Assembly (NCBI GenBank): GCA_963803425.1
Contig: CAWDMA010000001.1
Coordinates: 1,488,001 to 1,552,000, forward strand
DNA length: 64,000 nt
Direction of reading: 5' to 3'
DNA from: DASPWW01 sp963803425
GTDB lineage: Bacteria; Actinomycetota; Thermoleophilia; Solirubrobacterales; 70-9
The notes under the pieces were generated by a model. That model did no database searches and was not told the origin of the DNA. It worked only from the letters and a program-made list of their open reading frames with translations. Positions 49,120-58,527 of the stretch are shown here, one piece after another. The translations under genes were made by a program, and so were the position numbers. Numbering within the stretch: position 1 is the stretch's first letter; every line of letters starts with the position of its first letter.

Positions 49120-49995
49120 CTACCTCGCGCTCGCTGCCAGCAGACCCTGGCGCTCGAGCGCGGCGCGCACCACGCTGCGCTGCTGATCGTCCGCCTCGAC
49201 CATCGGCAGTCGCAGGGTGCCGCCGATCAGGCCGAGCATCTCCACCCCTGCCTTCACCGGGATCGGGTTCGCGGTCACCGTGAGCGCCTCGTACACCGGC
49301 CGAATCGACGCCTCGACCTCGCGAGCCCGGTCCGGGTCGCCGGCGACGGCGGCGTCGTAGATCTCACGCATCTGCGGGCCGACGATATGGGAGGCGACCA
49401 GGATCCCGCCGGTCCCCCCCACCTCCAGGCAGCGCAGGAACACGTCGTCGTTCCCGGCAAGCAGGTCGAGCCCCTCGATCGGCCCCAGCTCGTCGTTGTT
49501 GGCCTGCTTCACGGCGGCGACGTTGTCGATCCGGGCGAGCTCCGCGAGCAGGTCCGGCGGGACGTTGATGACGCACCGCGACGGGATGTTGTAGAGGATC
49601 ACCGGGGTGTCCCCCGCAGCTTCCGCGACCGCCTCGACGTGGCCGCGCAGGCCCGCGGGGTTCGGCTTGTTGTAGTACGGGGTGACGACGAGCACCGCGT
49701 CGGCGCCGGCGCCGGCGCCGGCCCGGGTGAGCTCGACGGAGTGGCGAGTGTCGTTCGAGCCGGTCCCCAGGATCAGGGTGAGCTCGTCGCCGATCTCGTC
49801 GCGGACGGCCGCGAACAGCTCCAGCTTCTCCGAGTCGTCGAGGGTCGGCGACTCGCCGGTGGTCCCGGCGATCACCAGTCCGTGCGAGCCGTGCTCCCCC
49901 AGGTACCGGGCGAGCCGACGCGCCGCGTCGAGGTCGAGCCGCCCGTCCTCGTCGAACGGCGTCACCATCGCGGTGTTCACACCGGAGATCGTCAT
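49120..49995 (-). CDS. dapA: 4-hydroxy-tetrahydrodipicolinate synthase
   Basis: A 291-residue class I aldolase joining pyruvate and aspartate semialdehyde. Motifs: AGTTGESPTL, VTPYYNKPN (catalytic Tyr), NIPSRCVIN, and Schiff-base Lys in NVAAVKQANND. ATG 49995 gives the family start MTISGVNTAMVTPF. It feeds dapB, dapL and dapF in this window. Confidence 0.95.
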   Translation of the reverse strand: MTISGVNTAMVTPFDEDGRLDLDAARRLARYLGEHGSHGLVIAGTTGESPTLDDSEKLELFAAVRDEIGDELTLILGTGSNDTRHSVELTRAGAGAGADAVLVVTPYYNKPNPAGLRGHVEAVAEAAGDTPVILYNIPSRCVINVPPDLLAELARIDNVAAVKQANNDELGPIEGLDLLAGNDDVFLRCLEVGGTGGILVASHIVGPQMREIYDAAVAGDPDRAREVEASIRPVYEALTVTANPIPVKAGVEMLGLIGGTLRLPMVEADDQQRSVVRAALERQGLLAASAR

Positions 49996-50005
49996 CGCGG
50001 CTAGT

Positions 50006-51463
50006 TTAGGCCGGGGTGGCGGCGAACACGGCCGGGGTGCGATCCGCCCACGGCCGCGCCTCCTCGAGCTGGGCGGCGACCCGCAGGAGCACGTCCTCGC
50101 CCCCGAACGGGGCAACGAGCTGGACGCCGACCGGGAGCCCGGCGTCGTTCCAGTGCAGAGGCAGCGAGATCGCCGGCTGGCCGGTCGCGTTCCACACCGC
50201 GGTGAAGCCACCGGTGGGCACGGCGCGCTGCAGCGGCGCGGTCGGGTCGTCCGGTGTCGGCTTGAACTGGCCCAGCTCCGGCGGCGGCTCGCCCAGCGTC
50301 GGCGTCAACAGCAGGTCGAACCCGGACTCCCACCACGCCGCGGTGGCGCGCGCGGATCCCTGCTGGTAGGCGAGAATCCCCATCAGGTCGGCCGCGCTCA
50401 CGTTCTTCCCCGCCTCGGCGAGTGCCCAGGTGGTCGGCTCGAAGGCCTCGGCCGTCGGCTCCTTCCCGGTCCGGAACCCCCAGTAGCCCACGTTCACCGC
50501 GACGATCGCGACCCAGCGGCCGATGAAGCGCTCGATGTAGTCGGTGTCGTCGAGCGCCCCGGGGTACGAGGGCTCGACGGAGTGGCCGAGCGACTCGAGC
50601 AGCTCGCCGCCGCTCTCCGTGGCAGCGACGCAATCGGGATGGACGTCGAACGCGCCTCCGGCGGGGGCGCTCGTCATGATCCCGACCCGAAGCTTGCCGA
50701 CCTCCGCGCCGACCTCATCCAGGTAGGGACGCCGTGGCGGCGGGGCGACGTAGGGGTCGCCCGGGCCGGGGCCATGGACCGCGTCGAGGATCGCCGCGCA
50801 GTCGCGGACCGAGCGGGTCACGGCCAGCTCGACCGACAGCCCGCTGGCGGGCTCGCCGAGCTGCGGCCCCATCGTCACTCGCGCGCGCGACGGCTTCAAT
50901 CCGACCAGGCCGCACTCGCTCGCCGGGATCCGGATCGACCCTCCGCCGTCGTTCGCGTGTGCAATCGGGACCATCCCGGCCGCCACCGCCGCCCCCGAGC
51001 CGCCGCTCGAGCCCCCGGTCGAGCGACCCGTGTTCCAGGGATTGCAGCTCGCCCCGTAGGCCTCCGGCTCGGTCGTCGGCAGGATCCCGAACTCGGGCGT
51101 GTTGGTCTTTCCGCAGCTGATCAGGCCGGCCTCCCGGAAGCGCGCCGCCAGCCACGTCTCGTCCGGCTCGCGCCACCCCTGGTCCCGGAGGAACTTGGAG
51201 CCCTCGTGGTACGGCTCGTCGGCGTAGTGGGCGCCGAGGTCCTTGTGGACGAAGGGGACGCCGCGGAATGGCCCATCCGGGATCTCTCCGGCCGCCTGCT
51301 CCCGGGCCCGCTCGAACAGCGGGTGGATCACCGCGTTCAGCTCGTCGTTGAGCGCCTCGATCCGCTCGATCGCGGCGTCGACAAGCTCCACCGGGCTCGC
51401 CTTGCCCGACCTCACGAGCTCCGCCTGCGCGGTCGCGTCCATCGTCGCCAGCTCGTCAGCCAT
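50006..51463 (-). CDS. Amidase-signature family amidase
   Basis: A 485-residue amidase. The Ser-cisSer-Lys triad is visible: Lys in VPFVHKDLGA, and both Ser in RSTGGSSGGSGAAVAAG followed by DGGGSIRIPA. Length fits standalone amidases. There is no GatB/GatC neighbour, so it is not likely GatA. ATG 51463 has a strong GAGGAGGAG upstream. Substrate is unknown. Confidence 0.9.
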   Translation of the reverse strand: MADELATMDATAQAELVRSGKASPVELVDAAIERIEALNDELNAVIHPLFERAREQAAGEIPDGPFRGVPFVHKDLGAHYADEPYHEGSKFLRDQGWREPDETWLAARFREAGLISCGKTNTPEFGILPTTEPEAYGASCNPWNTGRSTGGSSGGSGAAVAAGMVPIAHANDGGGSIRIPASECGLVGLKPSRARVTMGPQLGEPASGLSVELAVTRSVRDCAAILDAVHGPGPGDPYVAPPPRRPYLDEVGAEVGKLRVGIMTSAPAGGAFDVHPDCVAATESGGELLESLGHSVEPSYPGALDDTDYIERFIGRWVAIVAVNVGYWGFRTGKEPTAEAFEPTTWALAEAGKNVSAADLMGILAYQQGSARATAAWWESGFDLLLTPTLGEPPPELGQFKPTPDDPTAPLQRAVPTGGFTAVWNATGQPAISLPLHWNDAGLPVGVQLVAPFGGEDVLLRVAAQLEEARPWADRTPAVFAATPA

Positions 51464-51523
51464 CTCTCCTCCTCAGTCGCCGCCGTGCCCGCCGCAGCCT
51501 ATCCAGGCCGGCCGGCGCACAGG

Positions 51524-52195
51524 CTAGAGCAGGTGCTCGAGGCCGACAGTGACCGGCTCCGGGAGCCCGCCGACCCTGCGCACGGCGAGCAGCACGCCGG
51601 GCATGAAGGACCCTCGATCCGTGGTGTCGTGCCGGATCGAGAGCGTCTGACCCTGCCCCCCGAACAGCACCTCCTGGTGCGCGACGAGGCCGGGCAAGCG
51701 CACCGAGTGGATCGGCTCGTGCACCTTGCCCCCGGCCTCGCGGATCAACTCCGCTGTTCGCTTCGCGGTCCCGGACGGCGCGTCGAGCTTGCGCTCGTGG
51801 TGGAGCTCGACTATCTCGCACTCGGGCATGTGCGGCGCGACTTGGCGGGCGAGCTGCATCATCAGCACCGCGCCGATCGCGAAGTTCGGCGCGATCAGGC
51901 AGCGGGCGCCGTTCGGCGCCTCCTCCGCCGCGGCGCGGATCTCGTCCAGCCCGAATCCGGTCGTCCCCACGACCGCGTGCACGCCCGCGCCGAGCGCCTC
52001 GACCACGTTCGCGGACGCGGCCTCCGGCGTCGTGAAGTCGACCATCACCTCCGCCCCGGACAGCGCATCGGTCAGCGGTGCGCCGAGGGCGGGGTCGGCC
52101 CGCCCGACGAGCTCCATGTCATCCGCCCCCTCAACCGCCTCGCACGCGGTCGACCCCATCCGTCCCGCCGCCCCCGAGACAACGACTTGGATCAC
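51524..52195 (-). CDS. dapB: 4-hydroxy-tetrahydrodipicolinate reductase
   Basis: A 223-residue NAD(P)H reductase. The dinucleotide loop is VVVSGAAGRMG, then FTTPEAASANVVEAL, VGTTGF and NFAIGAVLMM; the catalytic segment is ELHHERKLDAPSGTA. GTG 52195 places the loop at the N-terminus as usual. Confidence 0.94.
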   Translation of the reverse strand: MIQVVVSGAAGRMGSTACEAVEGADDMELVGRADPALGAPLTDALSGAEVMVDFTTPEAASANVVEALGAGVHAVVGTTGFGLDEIRAAAEEAPNGARCLIAPNFAIGAVLMMQLARQVAPHMPECEIVELHHERKLDAPSGTAKRTAELIREAGGKVHEPIHSVRLPGLVAHQEVLFGGQGQTLSIRHDTTDRGSFMPGVLLAVRRVGGLPEPVTVGLEHLL

Positions 52196-52236
52196 GTCAA
52201 CGCCGAAGGATTCCGAGACCCCGCGAAAGCGGACAT

Positions 52237-52251
52237 GGGGGCTTCGCCCCC
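52237..52251 (-). terminator. Short GC hairpin between M16 protease and dapB genes
   Basis: GGGGGC, loop TTC, GCCCCC in the 109-bp gap. It may end pnp-M16 transcription or act as a processing site. Confidence 0.4.
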
Positions 52252-52304
52252 TCGGTCGCATCCATGCAGCCTCCCCCGGCGGAGCATTTCGCGGGATTGA
52301 TTCA

Positions 52305-53612
52305 TCATGCGGCTGCTAGAGCCTCGCTCACCGACGGCAGCGCGGCCCGGAACTGCTCCTCGCCGCGCCCGATGCACGCCGCCGACAGGTGTCCGGGGTC
52401 GTACAGCTCCGTGGCGAGCTTCGCAACGTCCTCGCTGGTGACGGCGTCGACGCGGGCGAGCATCTCGTCGAGCGAGAGCAGCTCCAGGTCGAACAGGACC
52501 GCGCGTGCGATCCGCGACATCCGCGCGGAGGTCGACTCCAGCCCCAGCACCATCCGGCCCTTGACGTGCTCCTTGGCCCGCTCCAGCTCGTCCGGGGACG
52601 CTCCGTCCGAGCGCAGCGAGGTGAGCTCGCGGCCGATGATCTCGCACGCCTCGCCGACGTTGGTCTCGCGGGTGCCCACATACACCGCGACCATCCCGCA
52701 GTCGTCGTACTGCTCCGTGTAGGAGCCGACCGCGTACGCGAGCCCGCGCTTCTCACGCACCTCCTGGAACAGCCGGGAGGAGCCCGAGCCACCCAGGATC
52801 GCATCGAGCACTGCAAGCACGAAGCGGCGCTCGTCGGAGCGCGAGATCCCCGGCCCGCCGAGGCACACATGGAACTGCTCGGTGTCCTTCTGGCGGAAGA
52901 TCGCCCGCGAGGCTTGCGAGGGCCGGGACCCGTTCGGACCCGACTCGGGTGTCGCCGCCGGCGGGGACACATGCCGCTCGGCGAGCTCGACCACCGCCGC
53001 ATGCTCGAGGTGCCCGGCGGCTCCCACGACGATGCTGGGGGCGACGTAGTGACCGCGGTGGAAGGAGTCGATCTCGGGGACGGGGATCGATGCGATCACA
53101 TCCGAGCTGCCGAGCACGCGGCGTCCCAGCGGGTGGGAGCCGAACACGGCCTCCCCGAGCACGTCGTGGACCCTGTCCTGGGGCTCGTCCTCGTACATCG
53201 CGATCTCCTCGAGAACCACCTCCCGCTCCGAGTCGATCTCGGGGTAGGTGGGCTCGAGCAGCATCTCGCCGAGCAGGTCGAAGGCGCGCTCGGTGTGGGC
53301 GTCGAGGAAGCGCGCGTACAGGTGCGTGGACTCCTTGCTGGTCGCGGCGTTCACCGAGGCGCCCAGGCCGTCGAAGATCTGCGCGATCTGCTCCGCGGAG
53401 TAGCGCTCGGTGCCCTTGAACAACAGGTGCTCGAGGAAGTGGCAGACGCCGGCGCGCTCGGGGCGCTCGTCGCGGGACCCGACCCGGATCCACAGCCCGA
53501 CCGCGACCGAGCGCACCGAGGGAACCTCCTCGGTGACGATCCGGGCGCCGCTCGGGAGCTCGGTCAGCTGCACGCCGGTGGGAAGGCCGTCTGCGCCGCG
53601 GGCGTCGCTCAT
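52305..53612 (-). CDS. M16-family zinc peptidase (processing protease-like)
   Basis: A 435-residue pitrilysin-fold protease. The inverted zinc motif HFLEH is in AGVCHFLEHLLFKGT, with the third ligand in the downstream EVVLEEIAMYEDEP. The GLAYAVGSY-type R-Y region (KRGLAYAVGSYTEQYDD) is present. It overlaps pnp as ATGA; this linkage is widespread in Gram-positives. Its substrate is unknown. Confidence 0.92.
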   Translation of the reverse strand: MSDARGADGLPTGVQLTELPSGARIVTEEVPSVRSVAVGLWIRVGSRDERPERAGVCHFLEHLLFKGTERYSAEQIAQIFDGLGASVNAATSKESTHLYARFLDAHTERAFDLLGEMLLEPTYPEIDSEREVVLEEIAMYEDEPQDRVHDVLGEAVFGSHPLGRRVLGSSDVIASIPVPEIDSFHRGHYVAPSIVVGAAGHLEHAAVVELAERHVSPPAATPESGPNGSRPSQASRAIFRQKDTEQFHVCLGGPGISRSDERRFVLAVLDAILGGSGSSRLFQEVREKRGLAYAVGSYTEQYDDCGMVAVYVGTRETNVGEACEIIGRELTSLRSDGASPDELERAKEHVKGRMVLGLESTSARMSRIARAVLFDLELLSLDEMLARVDAVTSEDVAKLATELYDPGHLSAACIGRGEEQFRAALPSVSEALAAA

Positions 53613-55864
53613 CTACGTCCCTGACGGCGCCTGTCGCCGTCAGAGCCGCGTGAGCGGCTGCGCCCGTCGCGGCCTCGGCCGCCCCGGTCACCTCCGCCGC
53701 CCCGGCGCGGGCCCGGATCCCCGGTCCCGACCTCGGTCAGCTCCGTGCCGGCCTTGCCCTCGATCGCCGGGTCGTCGGAGAGCCGCAAACCGATCCGGCC
53801 GCGCTCGCGGTCGATCTCGACCACGGTGACGTCGAGCTCGTCGCCGGGGCTGAGCACGTCCTCGACCGAGCCGACGCGCTCGCCGGGCTTCACGTTCGAG
53901 ATGTGCAGGAGCCCATCGGTGCCCTTGGCGAGCTCGACGAAGGCGCCGAACGCGGTCGTCTTCACGACCTTGCCCTTGAACTTGTCGCCGACCTCGGCCT
54001 CCTTGGTCATCGACTGGATCCGCTCGACGCACGCGTCGACCAGCTCGCCGGACGCCGCGTAGATGCGGACGGTGCCGTCGTCGTCGATGTCGATCTCGGC
54101 CTCGAACTCCTCCGAGAGGGCGCGGATCGTCTCCCCGCCCTTCCCGATCACGGCGCCGATCTTGTCGGGGTCGATCTGGATCGACTCGATCCGCGGCGCG
54201 TGCGGCGCCAGCGTCTCGCGCGGCTCTGAGATCGCGCCGTTCATCTTCTCGAGGATGAACAGCCTTCCCTGGCGCGCCTGCTCGAGCGCGTCCCGGAGGA
54301 TCTCGAACGTCACGCCCGAGATCTTGATGTCCATCTGCAGCGCGTTGATCCCCTCGGACGTGCCGGCGACCTTGAAGTCCATGTCGCCGAGGTGGTCCTC
54401 GACGCCGGCGATGTCGGTCAGCACGACGTGGTCGTCGCCCTCCTTGATCAGGCCCATCGCGACGCCGGCGACCGCGCTCGAGACCGGCACGCCGGCCGCC
54501 ATCAGCGCCATCGAGGACGCGCACACCGAGCCCATCGACGAGGAGCCGTTCGACTCCATCGTGTCGGACACGACCCGGATCACGTACGGGAACTCCTCCT
54601 CTGACGGGATCACCGGCACGAGCGCACGCTCGGCGAGCGCGCCGTGCCCTATGTCGCGGCGCTTCGGCCCCCGCATGAACCCGGCCTCCCCGACCGAGAA
54701 CGGCGGGAAGTTGTAGTGGTGAAAGAACTTCTTCGACTCCTTCAGGCTGAGGTCGTCGACCCGCATGTCCATCCGGGTCGTGCCCAGCGCCACGTTGGAG
54801 AGGATCTGGGTCTCGCCACGGGTGAACAGCGCCGAGCCGTGCACGCGCGGCAGCATGTCGACCTCGCACTCGATCGGCCGGATCTCGTCCTGGGCGCGGC
54901 CGTCCGGCCGCTTCTTGTCGACCGCGATCCGCTTCCGGATGATCTCCTTCTCGAGGGCGCCGAACGCGGCGCGAACCTGGGCCAGCCGCTCGGGGTCGGG
55001 GTCGCCATCAACCGGGGGCGCGTACTTCTCAACCACCTGCTCCTCGACGGCGTGTGCCGCATCCTGGCGCGCCAGCTTCTCGGGCACCTGCGTCGCCTCG
55101 TCGAGCGCGGCGCCGTGGGAGCCGCGGATCTCCTCGACGAGCCCCTCGTCCAGGACGGGCGCGTCAACCTCGAGCTTCTCCTTGCCGGCCTTCTGGCGGA
55201 GCTCCTCGATCGTCGCGCACAGGGTCTTGATCTCGGAGTGGGCGATGTCGAGCGCATCGAGGATCTCGGCCTCGCTGACGCCCTCGGCGCCGCACTCGAC
55301 CATCAGCACCGCCTCGTCCGTCCCGGCAACGATCAGGTCCATCTCCAGCGCTTCGTAGGCCTCCTCGGCCGGGTTGACGACGAAGTCGCCGTCGAGCTTC
55401 CCGACCCGGACCGCGCCGACGTGCTTGGCGACGGGGATCTCGGAGACGGCGAGCGCGGCCGAGGCGCCGTTCATCGCCAGGATGTCGTAGGGATGGTCGT
55501 GCTCGGCCGAGAGCGGCTGACAGACGATCTGGGTCTCGTGGTGCCACCCCTTCGGGAACAGCGGTCGGATCGGCCGGTCGATCATCCGCGCGGTCAGGAT
55601 CCCCTTCTCACCCGGGCGCCCCTCGCGACGGAAGAACGAGCCGGGGATCTTCCCGGCGGCGTAGTGGCGCTCCTCGACGTCGACCGTCAGAGGCAGGAAG
55701 TCCACATCGCGCAGATCGCCGGCTGTCGCGGTGCACAACACCATCGTGTCTCCGGCTCGGACCACAACGGCACCGCTCGCCTGGCGGGCGAGCTTGCCGG
55801 TCTCGAACGAAATCTCCGTGCCGCTGATCTCCACCGAGACGCGGCTCACGTCAAACATGCTCAT
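53609..55864 (-). CDS. pnp: Polyribonucleotide nucleotidyltransferase
   Basis: A 751-residue phosphorolytic 3'-5' exoribonuclease. Two RNase PH domains (about 10-140 and 325-545; RMIDRPIRPLFPKG, GSALFTRGETQ, DIGHGALAERAL, ESNGSSSMGSVC), the KH domain with GAVIGKGGETIRAL (about 570), and S1 domain (FKGKVVKTTAFGAFVEL). The C-terminus is an Arg/Gly-rich tail of about 40 residues that may bind RNA. Confidence 0.97.
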   Translation of the reverse strand: MSMFDVSRVSVEISGTEISFETGKLARQASGAVVVRAGDTMVLCTATAGDLRDVDFLPLTVDVEERHYAAGKIPGSFFRREGRPGEKGILTARMIDRPIRPLFPKGWHHETQIVCQPLSAEHDHPYDILAMNGASAALAVSEIPVAKHVGAVRVGKLDGDFVVNPAEEAYEALEMDLIVAGTDEAVLMVECGAEGVSEAEILDALDIAHSEIKTLCATIEELRQKAGKEKLEVDAPVLDEGLVEEIRGSHGAALDEATQVPEKLARQDAAHAVEEQVVEKYAPPVDGDPDPERLAQVRAAFGALEKEIIRKRIAVDKKRPDGRAQDEIRPIECEVDMLPRVHGSALFTRGETQILSNVALGTTRMDMRVDDLSLKESKKFFHHYNFPPFSVGEAGFMRGPKRRDIGHGALAERALVPVIPSEEEFPYVIRVVSDTMESNGSSSMGSVCASSMALMAAGVPVSSAVAGVAMGLIKEGDDHVVLTDIAGVEDHLGDMDFKVAGTSEGINALQMDIKISGVTFEILRDALEQARQGRLFILEKMNGAISEPRETLAPHAPRIESIQIDPDKIGAVIGKGGETIRALSEEFEAEIDIDDDGTVRIYAASGELVDACVERIQSMTKEAEVGDKFKGKVVKTTAFGAFVELAKGTDGLLHISNVKPGERVGSVEDVLSPGDELDVTVVEIDRERGRIGLRLSDDPAIEGKAGTELTEVGTGDPGPRRGGGGDRGGRGRDGRSRSRGSDGDRRRQGRR

Positions 55865-55883
55865 TTACTTTGTTCTTCCCTTC

Positions 55884-55904
55884 GGATCGCCATCGTTGCG
55901 ATCC
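55884..55904 (-). promoter_or_regulatory. Hairpin in the pnp 5' leader
   Basis: GGATCGC, 7-nt loop, GCGATCC, 20 bp before pnp. Enterobacterial pnp is autoregulated through a leader hairpin; similar control here is only a possibility. Confidence 0.4.
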
Positions 55905-55944
55905 CTTGCTTCACAGAATTCCTCTGTCTTGAACGCCGACAAGG

Positions 55945-56412
55945 TTACAGATCGTCGTTTCGCTCGCCTTCGAGGAAGATCGCCGGAGTCCCCGCCACGC
56001 CCGCCCTGATCCCGGACACGAAGTCGCGGCGGATCCGCTTCGCGACGGCGTCCGAGCGGCGCTCGGCCTCGAACCGATCCAGGTCGACCCCGAACCGCCT
56101 CGCCCGCTCCCACAGGTGCGGATCGTCCTGGTGGCCCTGGTCGTCGTAGATCGAGTCGCACATCTCCCAGAAGCGGCCCTGGGCGCCGGCAGCCTCGACC
56201 GCTGCGTGCAGCGCGGGCGCGCGCGCATGCTTGCTGGCAACCGGGAAGTGGCGGAAGACGAGGCGCAGCGGGCGCTCCCGAAGACGCGCCCAGACGGCCG
56301 CGCAATGAGGACACGCGAGGTCGAGGTAAGCGATTGTCTCGGGCCCCTCTCCCCGCACGTGGTCCTCGGGCCCAACCGGGGGAAGCGCGGCGCTGCTCAG
56401 ATCCGAGCTCAC
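55945..56412 (-). CDS. DsbA-like thioredoxin-fold protein
   Basis: A 155-residue protein with active site CPHC in LDLACPHCAAVW, an inserted helical domain (FWEMCDSIYDDQGHQDDPHLWERA) and the cis-proline loop AGTPAIF. It matches the thioredoxin-like domain that is also fused to NhaA antiporters. No signal peptide is visible, so it is likely cytoplasmic. GTG start at 56412, with CAGGCT 6 bp upstream. Confidence 0.82.
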   Translation of the reverse strand: MSSDLSSAALPPVGPEDHVRGEGPETIAYLDLACPHCAAVWARLRERPLRLVFRHFPVASKHARAPALHAAVEAAGAQGRFWEMCDSIYDDQGHQDDPHLWERARRFGVDLDRFEAERRSDAVAKRIRRDFVSGIRAGVAGTPAIFLEGERNDDL

Positions 56413-56459
56413 GGCGACAGCCTGACAAAGCGGCTCAGCGCTTCAGCGCCGCCTCTCGG

Positions 56460-56870
56460 TCATGGCAGGCCGGCGGCGCGGCGTGCCTCGTCGTGGTCGT
56501 CGAACGGCCGGATCAACGTCAGCAGACCGTCGCTCACACGGAGCACGTAGTAGAGCGTCCGGTCGACCTCGATCCCGCTGCTGGCCCCCAGACCGTGAAA
56601 TCGCGCCCTCAGCAGCACCACGTCGCCTTCGTCGTGCAGGATCTCCTCCAGGTCCACGGTCAGCCGCTCCCACCCGCCTCGGAACGCGTCCCAGACCTCG
56701 CGAACCTGCTCGTGGCCCCGAACCACCTTCAGGTCGGGCGGAAGGTCGGGGAGCCGGAAGGAGATGTGCCACTCGACGTCCGGGTCCAGCGTCGCCAGCG
56801 AGTCCTCGAGCGCGCCGCGGCTGAACGCCTCCAGGCCACGCCGGGCGACGTCCACGTTCGAGCTCGCCAC
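56460..56870 (-). CDS. SnoaL-like (NTF2 fold) protein
   Basis: A 136-residue NTF2-fold protein: VARRGLEAFSRGALEDSLATLDPDVEWHI, VRGHEQVREVWDAF and LRVSDGLLTLIRPFDDHDEARRAAGL. GTG 56870 was taken; a CTG at 56879 overlapping the peroxiredoxin stop (CTGA) is an alternative. Function is unknown. Confidence 0.75.
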   Translation of the reverse strand: MASSNVDVARRGLEAFSRGALEDSLATLDPDVEWHISFRLPDLPPDLKVVRGHEQVREVWDAFRGGWERLTVDLEEILHDEGDVVLLRARFHGLGASSGIEVDRTLYYVLRVSDGLLTLIRPFDDHDEARRAAGLP

Positions 56871-56875
56871 GGCGG

Positions 56876-57331
56876 TCAGGAGGACGACTCGAGCGCGTCG
56901 AAGATCAGGTTGGCGCCCGGGATGTCCTTCACCGACTCGGTCGCGTACGACCACTTCACCACACCGCCATCGACCATCACCAGGGAGCGGTTGTCGGTGC
57001 CGAAATCGTCCTGGTAGGCGCCGTACTCGCGCGACATCGCGCCCTTCGGGTGGAAGTCGGCGAGCAGCGGGATCGTCAGGTTGAGGCTGTCGGCGAACGC
57101 CCTGTGGCAGTACGCGGAGTCGACGCTGACGCCGACCAGGCTGCCGCCCTTCGCCTCGATCTCCGGCAGCACCTCCTGGTAGATGCTGAGCTGGTCGGTG
57201 CACACGGGGCTGAAGTCGAGCGGATAGAAAGCGAGCATGAGCCGACGGCCCTCGAAGTCCCCGAGCCCGACCATCTCCATGCCCTGCGTCGGGAGCGAGA
57301 ACTCCGGCGCCTTCGCCCCAGGCTCGATCAC
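56876..57331 (-). CDS. Peroxiredoxin (AhpE-like)
   Basis: A 151-residue peroxiredoxin with the peroxidatic Cys in YPLDFSPVCTDQLS and the family pattern IEPGAKAPEFSLPTQ. There is a second Cys (SAYCHRAFADS) at a non-canonical place. It resembles the AhpE-like group. Second peroxiredoxin in the window (the other is at 12.4 kb). Start is GTG. Confidence 0.9.
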   Translation of the reverse strand: MIEPGAKAPEFSLPTQGMEMVGLGDFEGRRLMLAFYPLDFSPVCTDQLSIYQEVLPEIEAKGGSLVGVSVDSAYCHRAFADSLNLTIPLLADFHPKGAMSREYGAYQDDFGTDNRSLVMVDGGVVKWSYATESVKDIPGANLIFDALESSS

Positions 57332-57346
57332 GGCGCGAGGACGGCC

Positions 57347-57616
57347 CTACCGGCGCAGGCCCAGCTCGCCGACCAGGCTGCGGTACCGATCCAGGTCGGT
57401 GCTCTCCATGTAGCGGAGCAGGCGACGGCGGCGGCCGACCAGCATCAACAGGCCGCGTCGCGAGTGGTGATCCTTGGTGTGAGCTCGGAGGTGCTCGGTG
57501 AGCTCGTTGATCCGCTCGGTGAGCAACGCGACCTGGACCGCGGTCGAGCCCGTGTCGCCCTCGTCGCGGCCGAACCGGCCGATCAGCTCGTGCTTTCTTT
57601 CCTTGGTGAGCGTCAT
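57347..57616 (-). CDS. rpsO: 30S ribosomal protein S15
   Basis: An 89-residue ribosomal protein: GRDEGDTGSTAVQVALLTERI, HTKDHHSRRGLLMLVGRRRRLL and DRYRSLVGELGLRR are the S15 signature. ATG overlaps the ribF stop as ATGA. Confidence 0.98.
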   Translation of the reverse strand: MTLTKERKHELIGRFGRDEGDTGSTAVQVALLTERINELTEHLRAHTKDHHSRRGLLMLVGRRRRLLRYMESTDLDRYRSLVGELGLRR

Positions 57617-58527
57617 CTAGCGCCGTCCGGACGCTCGCCCGGCGGCGCAGTGAAGCTAGCACAGAGCTCTCGCGCCTCCTCGACGTCGCGGTGCATCTGC
57701 GCAACCAGATCGTCGACGCTCGAAAACCGCTGCTCGTCGCGAAGCCGCTCGATCAGCGCGACGCGCAGGCTCCTCCCGTAAAGGTCGCCGTCGAAGTCGA
57801 GCAGGTGCGCCTCCACCAGCAGTCCGCGGCCGGAGTCGAACATCGGACGCACGCCGACGTTGATCGCGGCCGCGACACCGTTGGCGAACCCGGCGTACAC
57901 GCCGTGAGCCGGGACCACGTACCGCTCGTCCGGGACCACGTTCGCGGTCGGAAAGCCGAGATCGCGGCCCCGCCGGTCCCCCCGGACGACCTTGCCCTCG
58001 ATCATCACCGGCGCCCCCAGGCAGCGGCCCGCTGCGGCGACCTCGCCGGCCTCGATCAGGCTCCTGATCCGGGTCGAGGAGACCGTCTCGCCGTCCACGG
58101 TGACGAGCGGGACGACCCGGGTGATGAACTCGTCGCGCGCGGCCAGCATCTCCGCGTTTCCGCCGGCCCGGGCGCCGAAGCTGAAGTTCTCCCCGACCGC
58201 CACCTCGCGCGCGTCGAGTCGGCTGACGAGCACGTCGCCGATGAACTGCTCCGCGGTGATCAGGGTGAAGTCGCGGTCGAACGGGATCACCACCATCTCC
58301 TCCACCCCGAGCCCCGCGATCACGTCGCGCTTGATCTCGAACGGCATGATCAGCTTCGGAGCCGCCGCCGGCTTCAGGATCCGGAGCGGGTGCGGCTCGA
58401 AGGTGAGCACGGTGTCGGCGCCCGCGATCACGGCGCGGTGCCCGACGTGGACGCCGTCGAAGGTCCCGATCGCGATCCGGCGGGGGCGGGGCGTGGCGCC
58501 GGCGAGCCGGGTCACCTCCATCGTCAC
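57613..58527 (-). CDS. ribF: Bifunctional riboflavin kinase/FAD synthetase
   Basis: A 304-residue enzyme making FMN and FAD. The N-terminal adenylyltransferase has IAIGTFDGVHVGHRAVI and VSSTRIRSLIEAGEV; the C-terminal kinase has GDRRGRDLGFPTANV and HLLDFDGDLYGRSLRV. The nucleotidyltransferase core is short between the two motifs. GTG 58527 overlaps the truB stop (GTGA); ATG 58521 is possible. Confidence 0.95.
   Translation of the reverse strand: MTMEVTRLAGATPRPRRIAIGTFDGVHVGHRAVIAGADTVLTFEPHPLRILKPAAAPKLIMPFEIKRDVIAGLGVEEMVVIPFDRDFTLITAEQFIGDVLVSRLDAREVAVGENFSFGARAGGNAEMLAARDEFITRVVPLVTVDGETVSSTRIRSLIEAGEVAAAGRCLGAPVMIEGKVVRGDRRGRDLGFPTANVVPDERYVVPAHGVYAGFANGVAAAINVGVRPMFDSGRGLLVEAHLLDFDGDLYGRSLRVALIERLRDEQRFSSVDDLVAQMHRDVEEARELCASFTAPPGERPDGAR

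Noticed and set aside
50006..51463. GatA subunit of tRNA amidotransferase
   Set aside because: It has the amidase signature, but no GatB or GatC is near and the sequence is that of a generic amidase.
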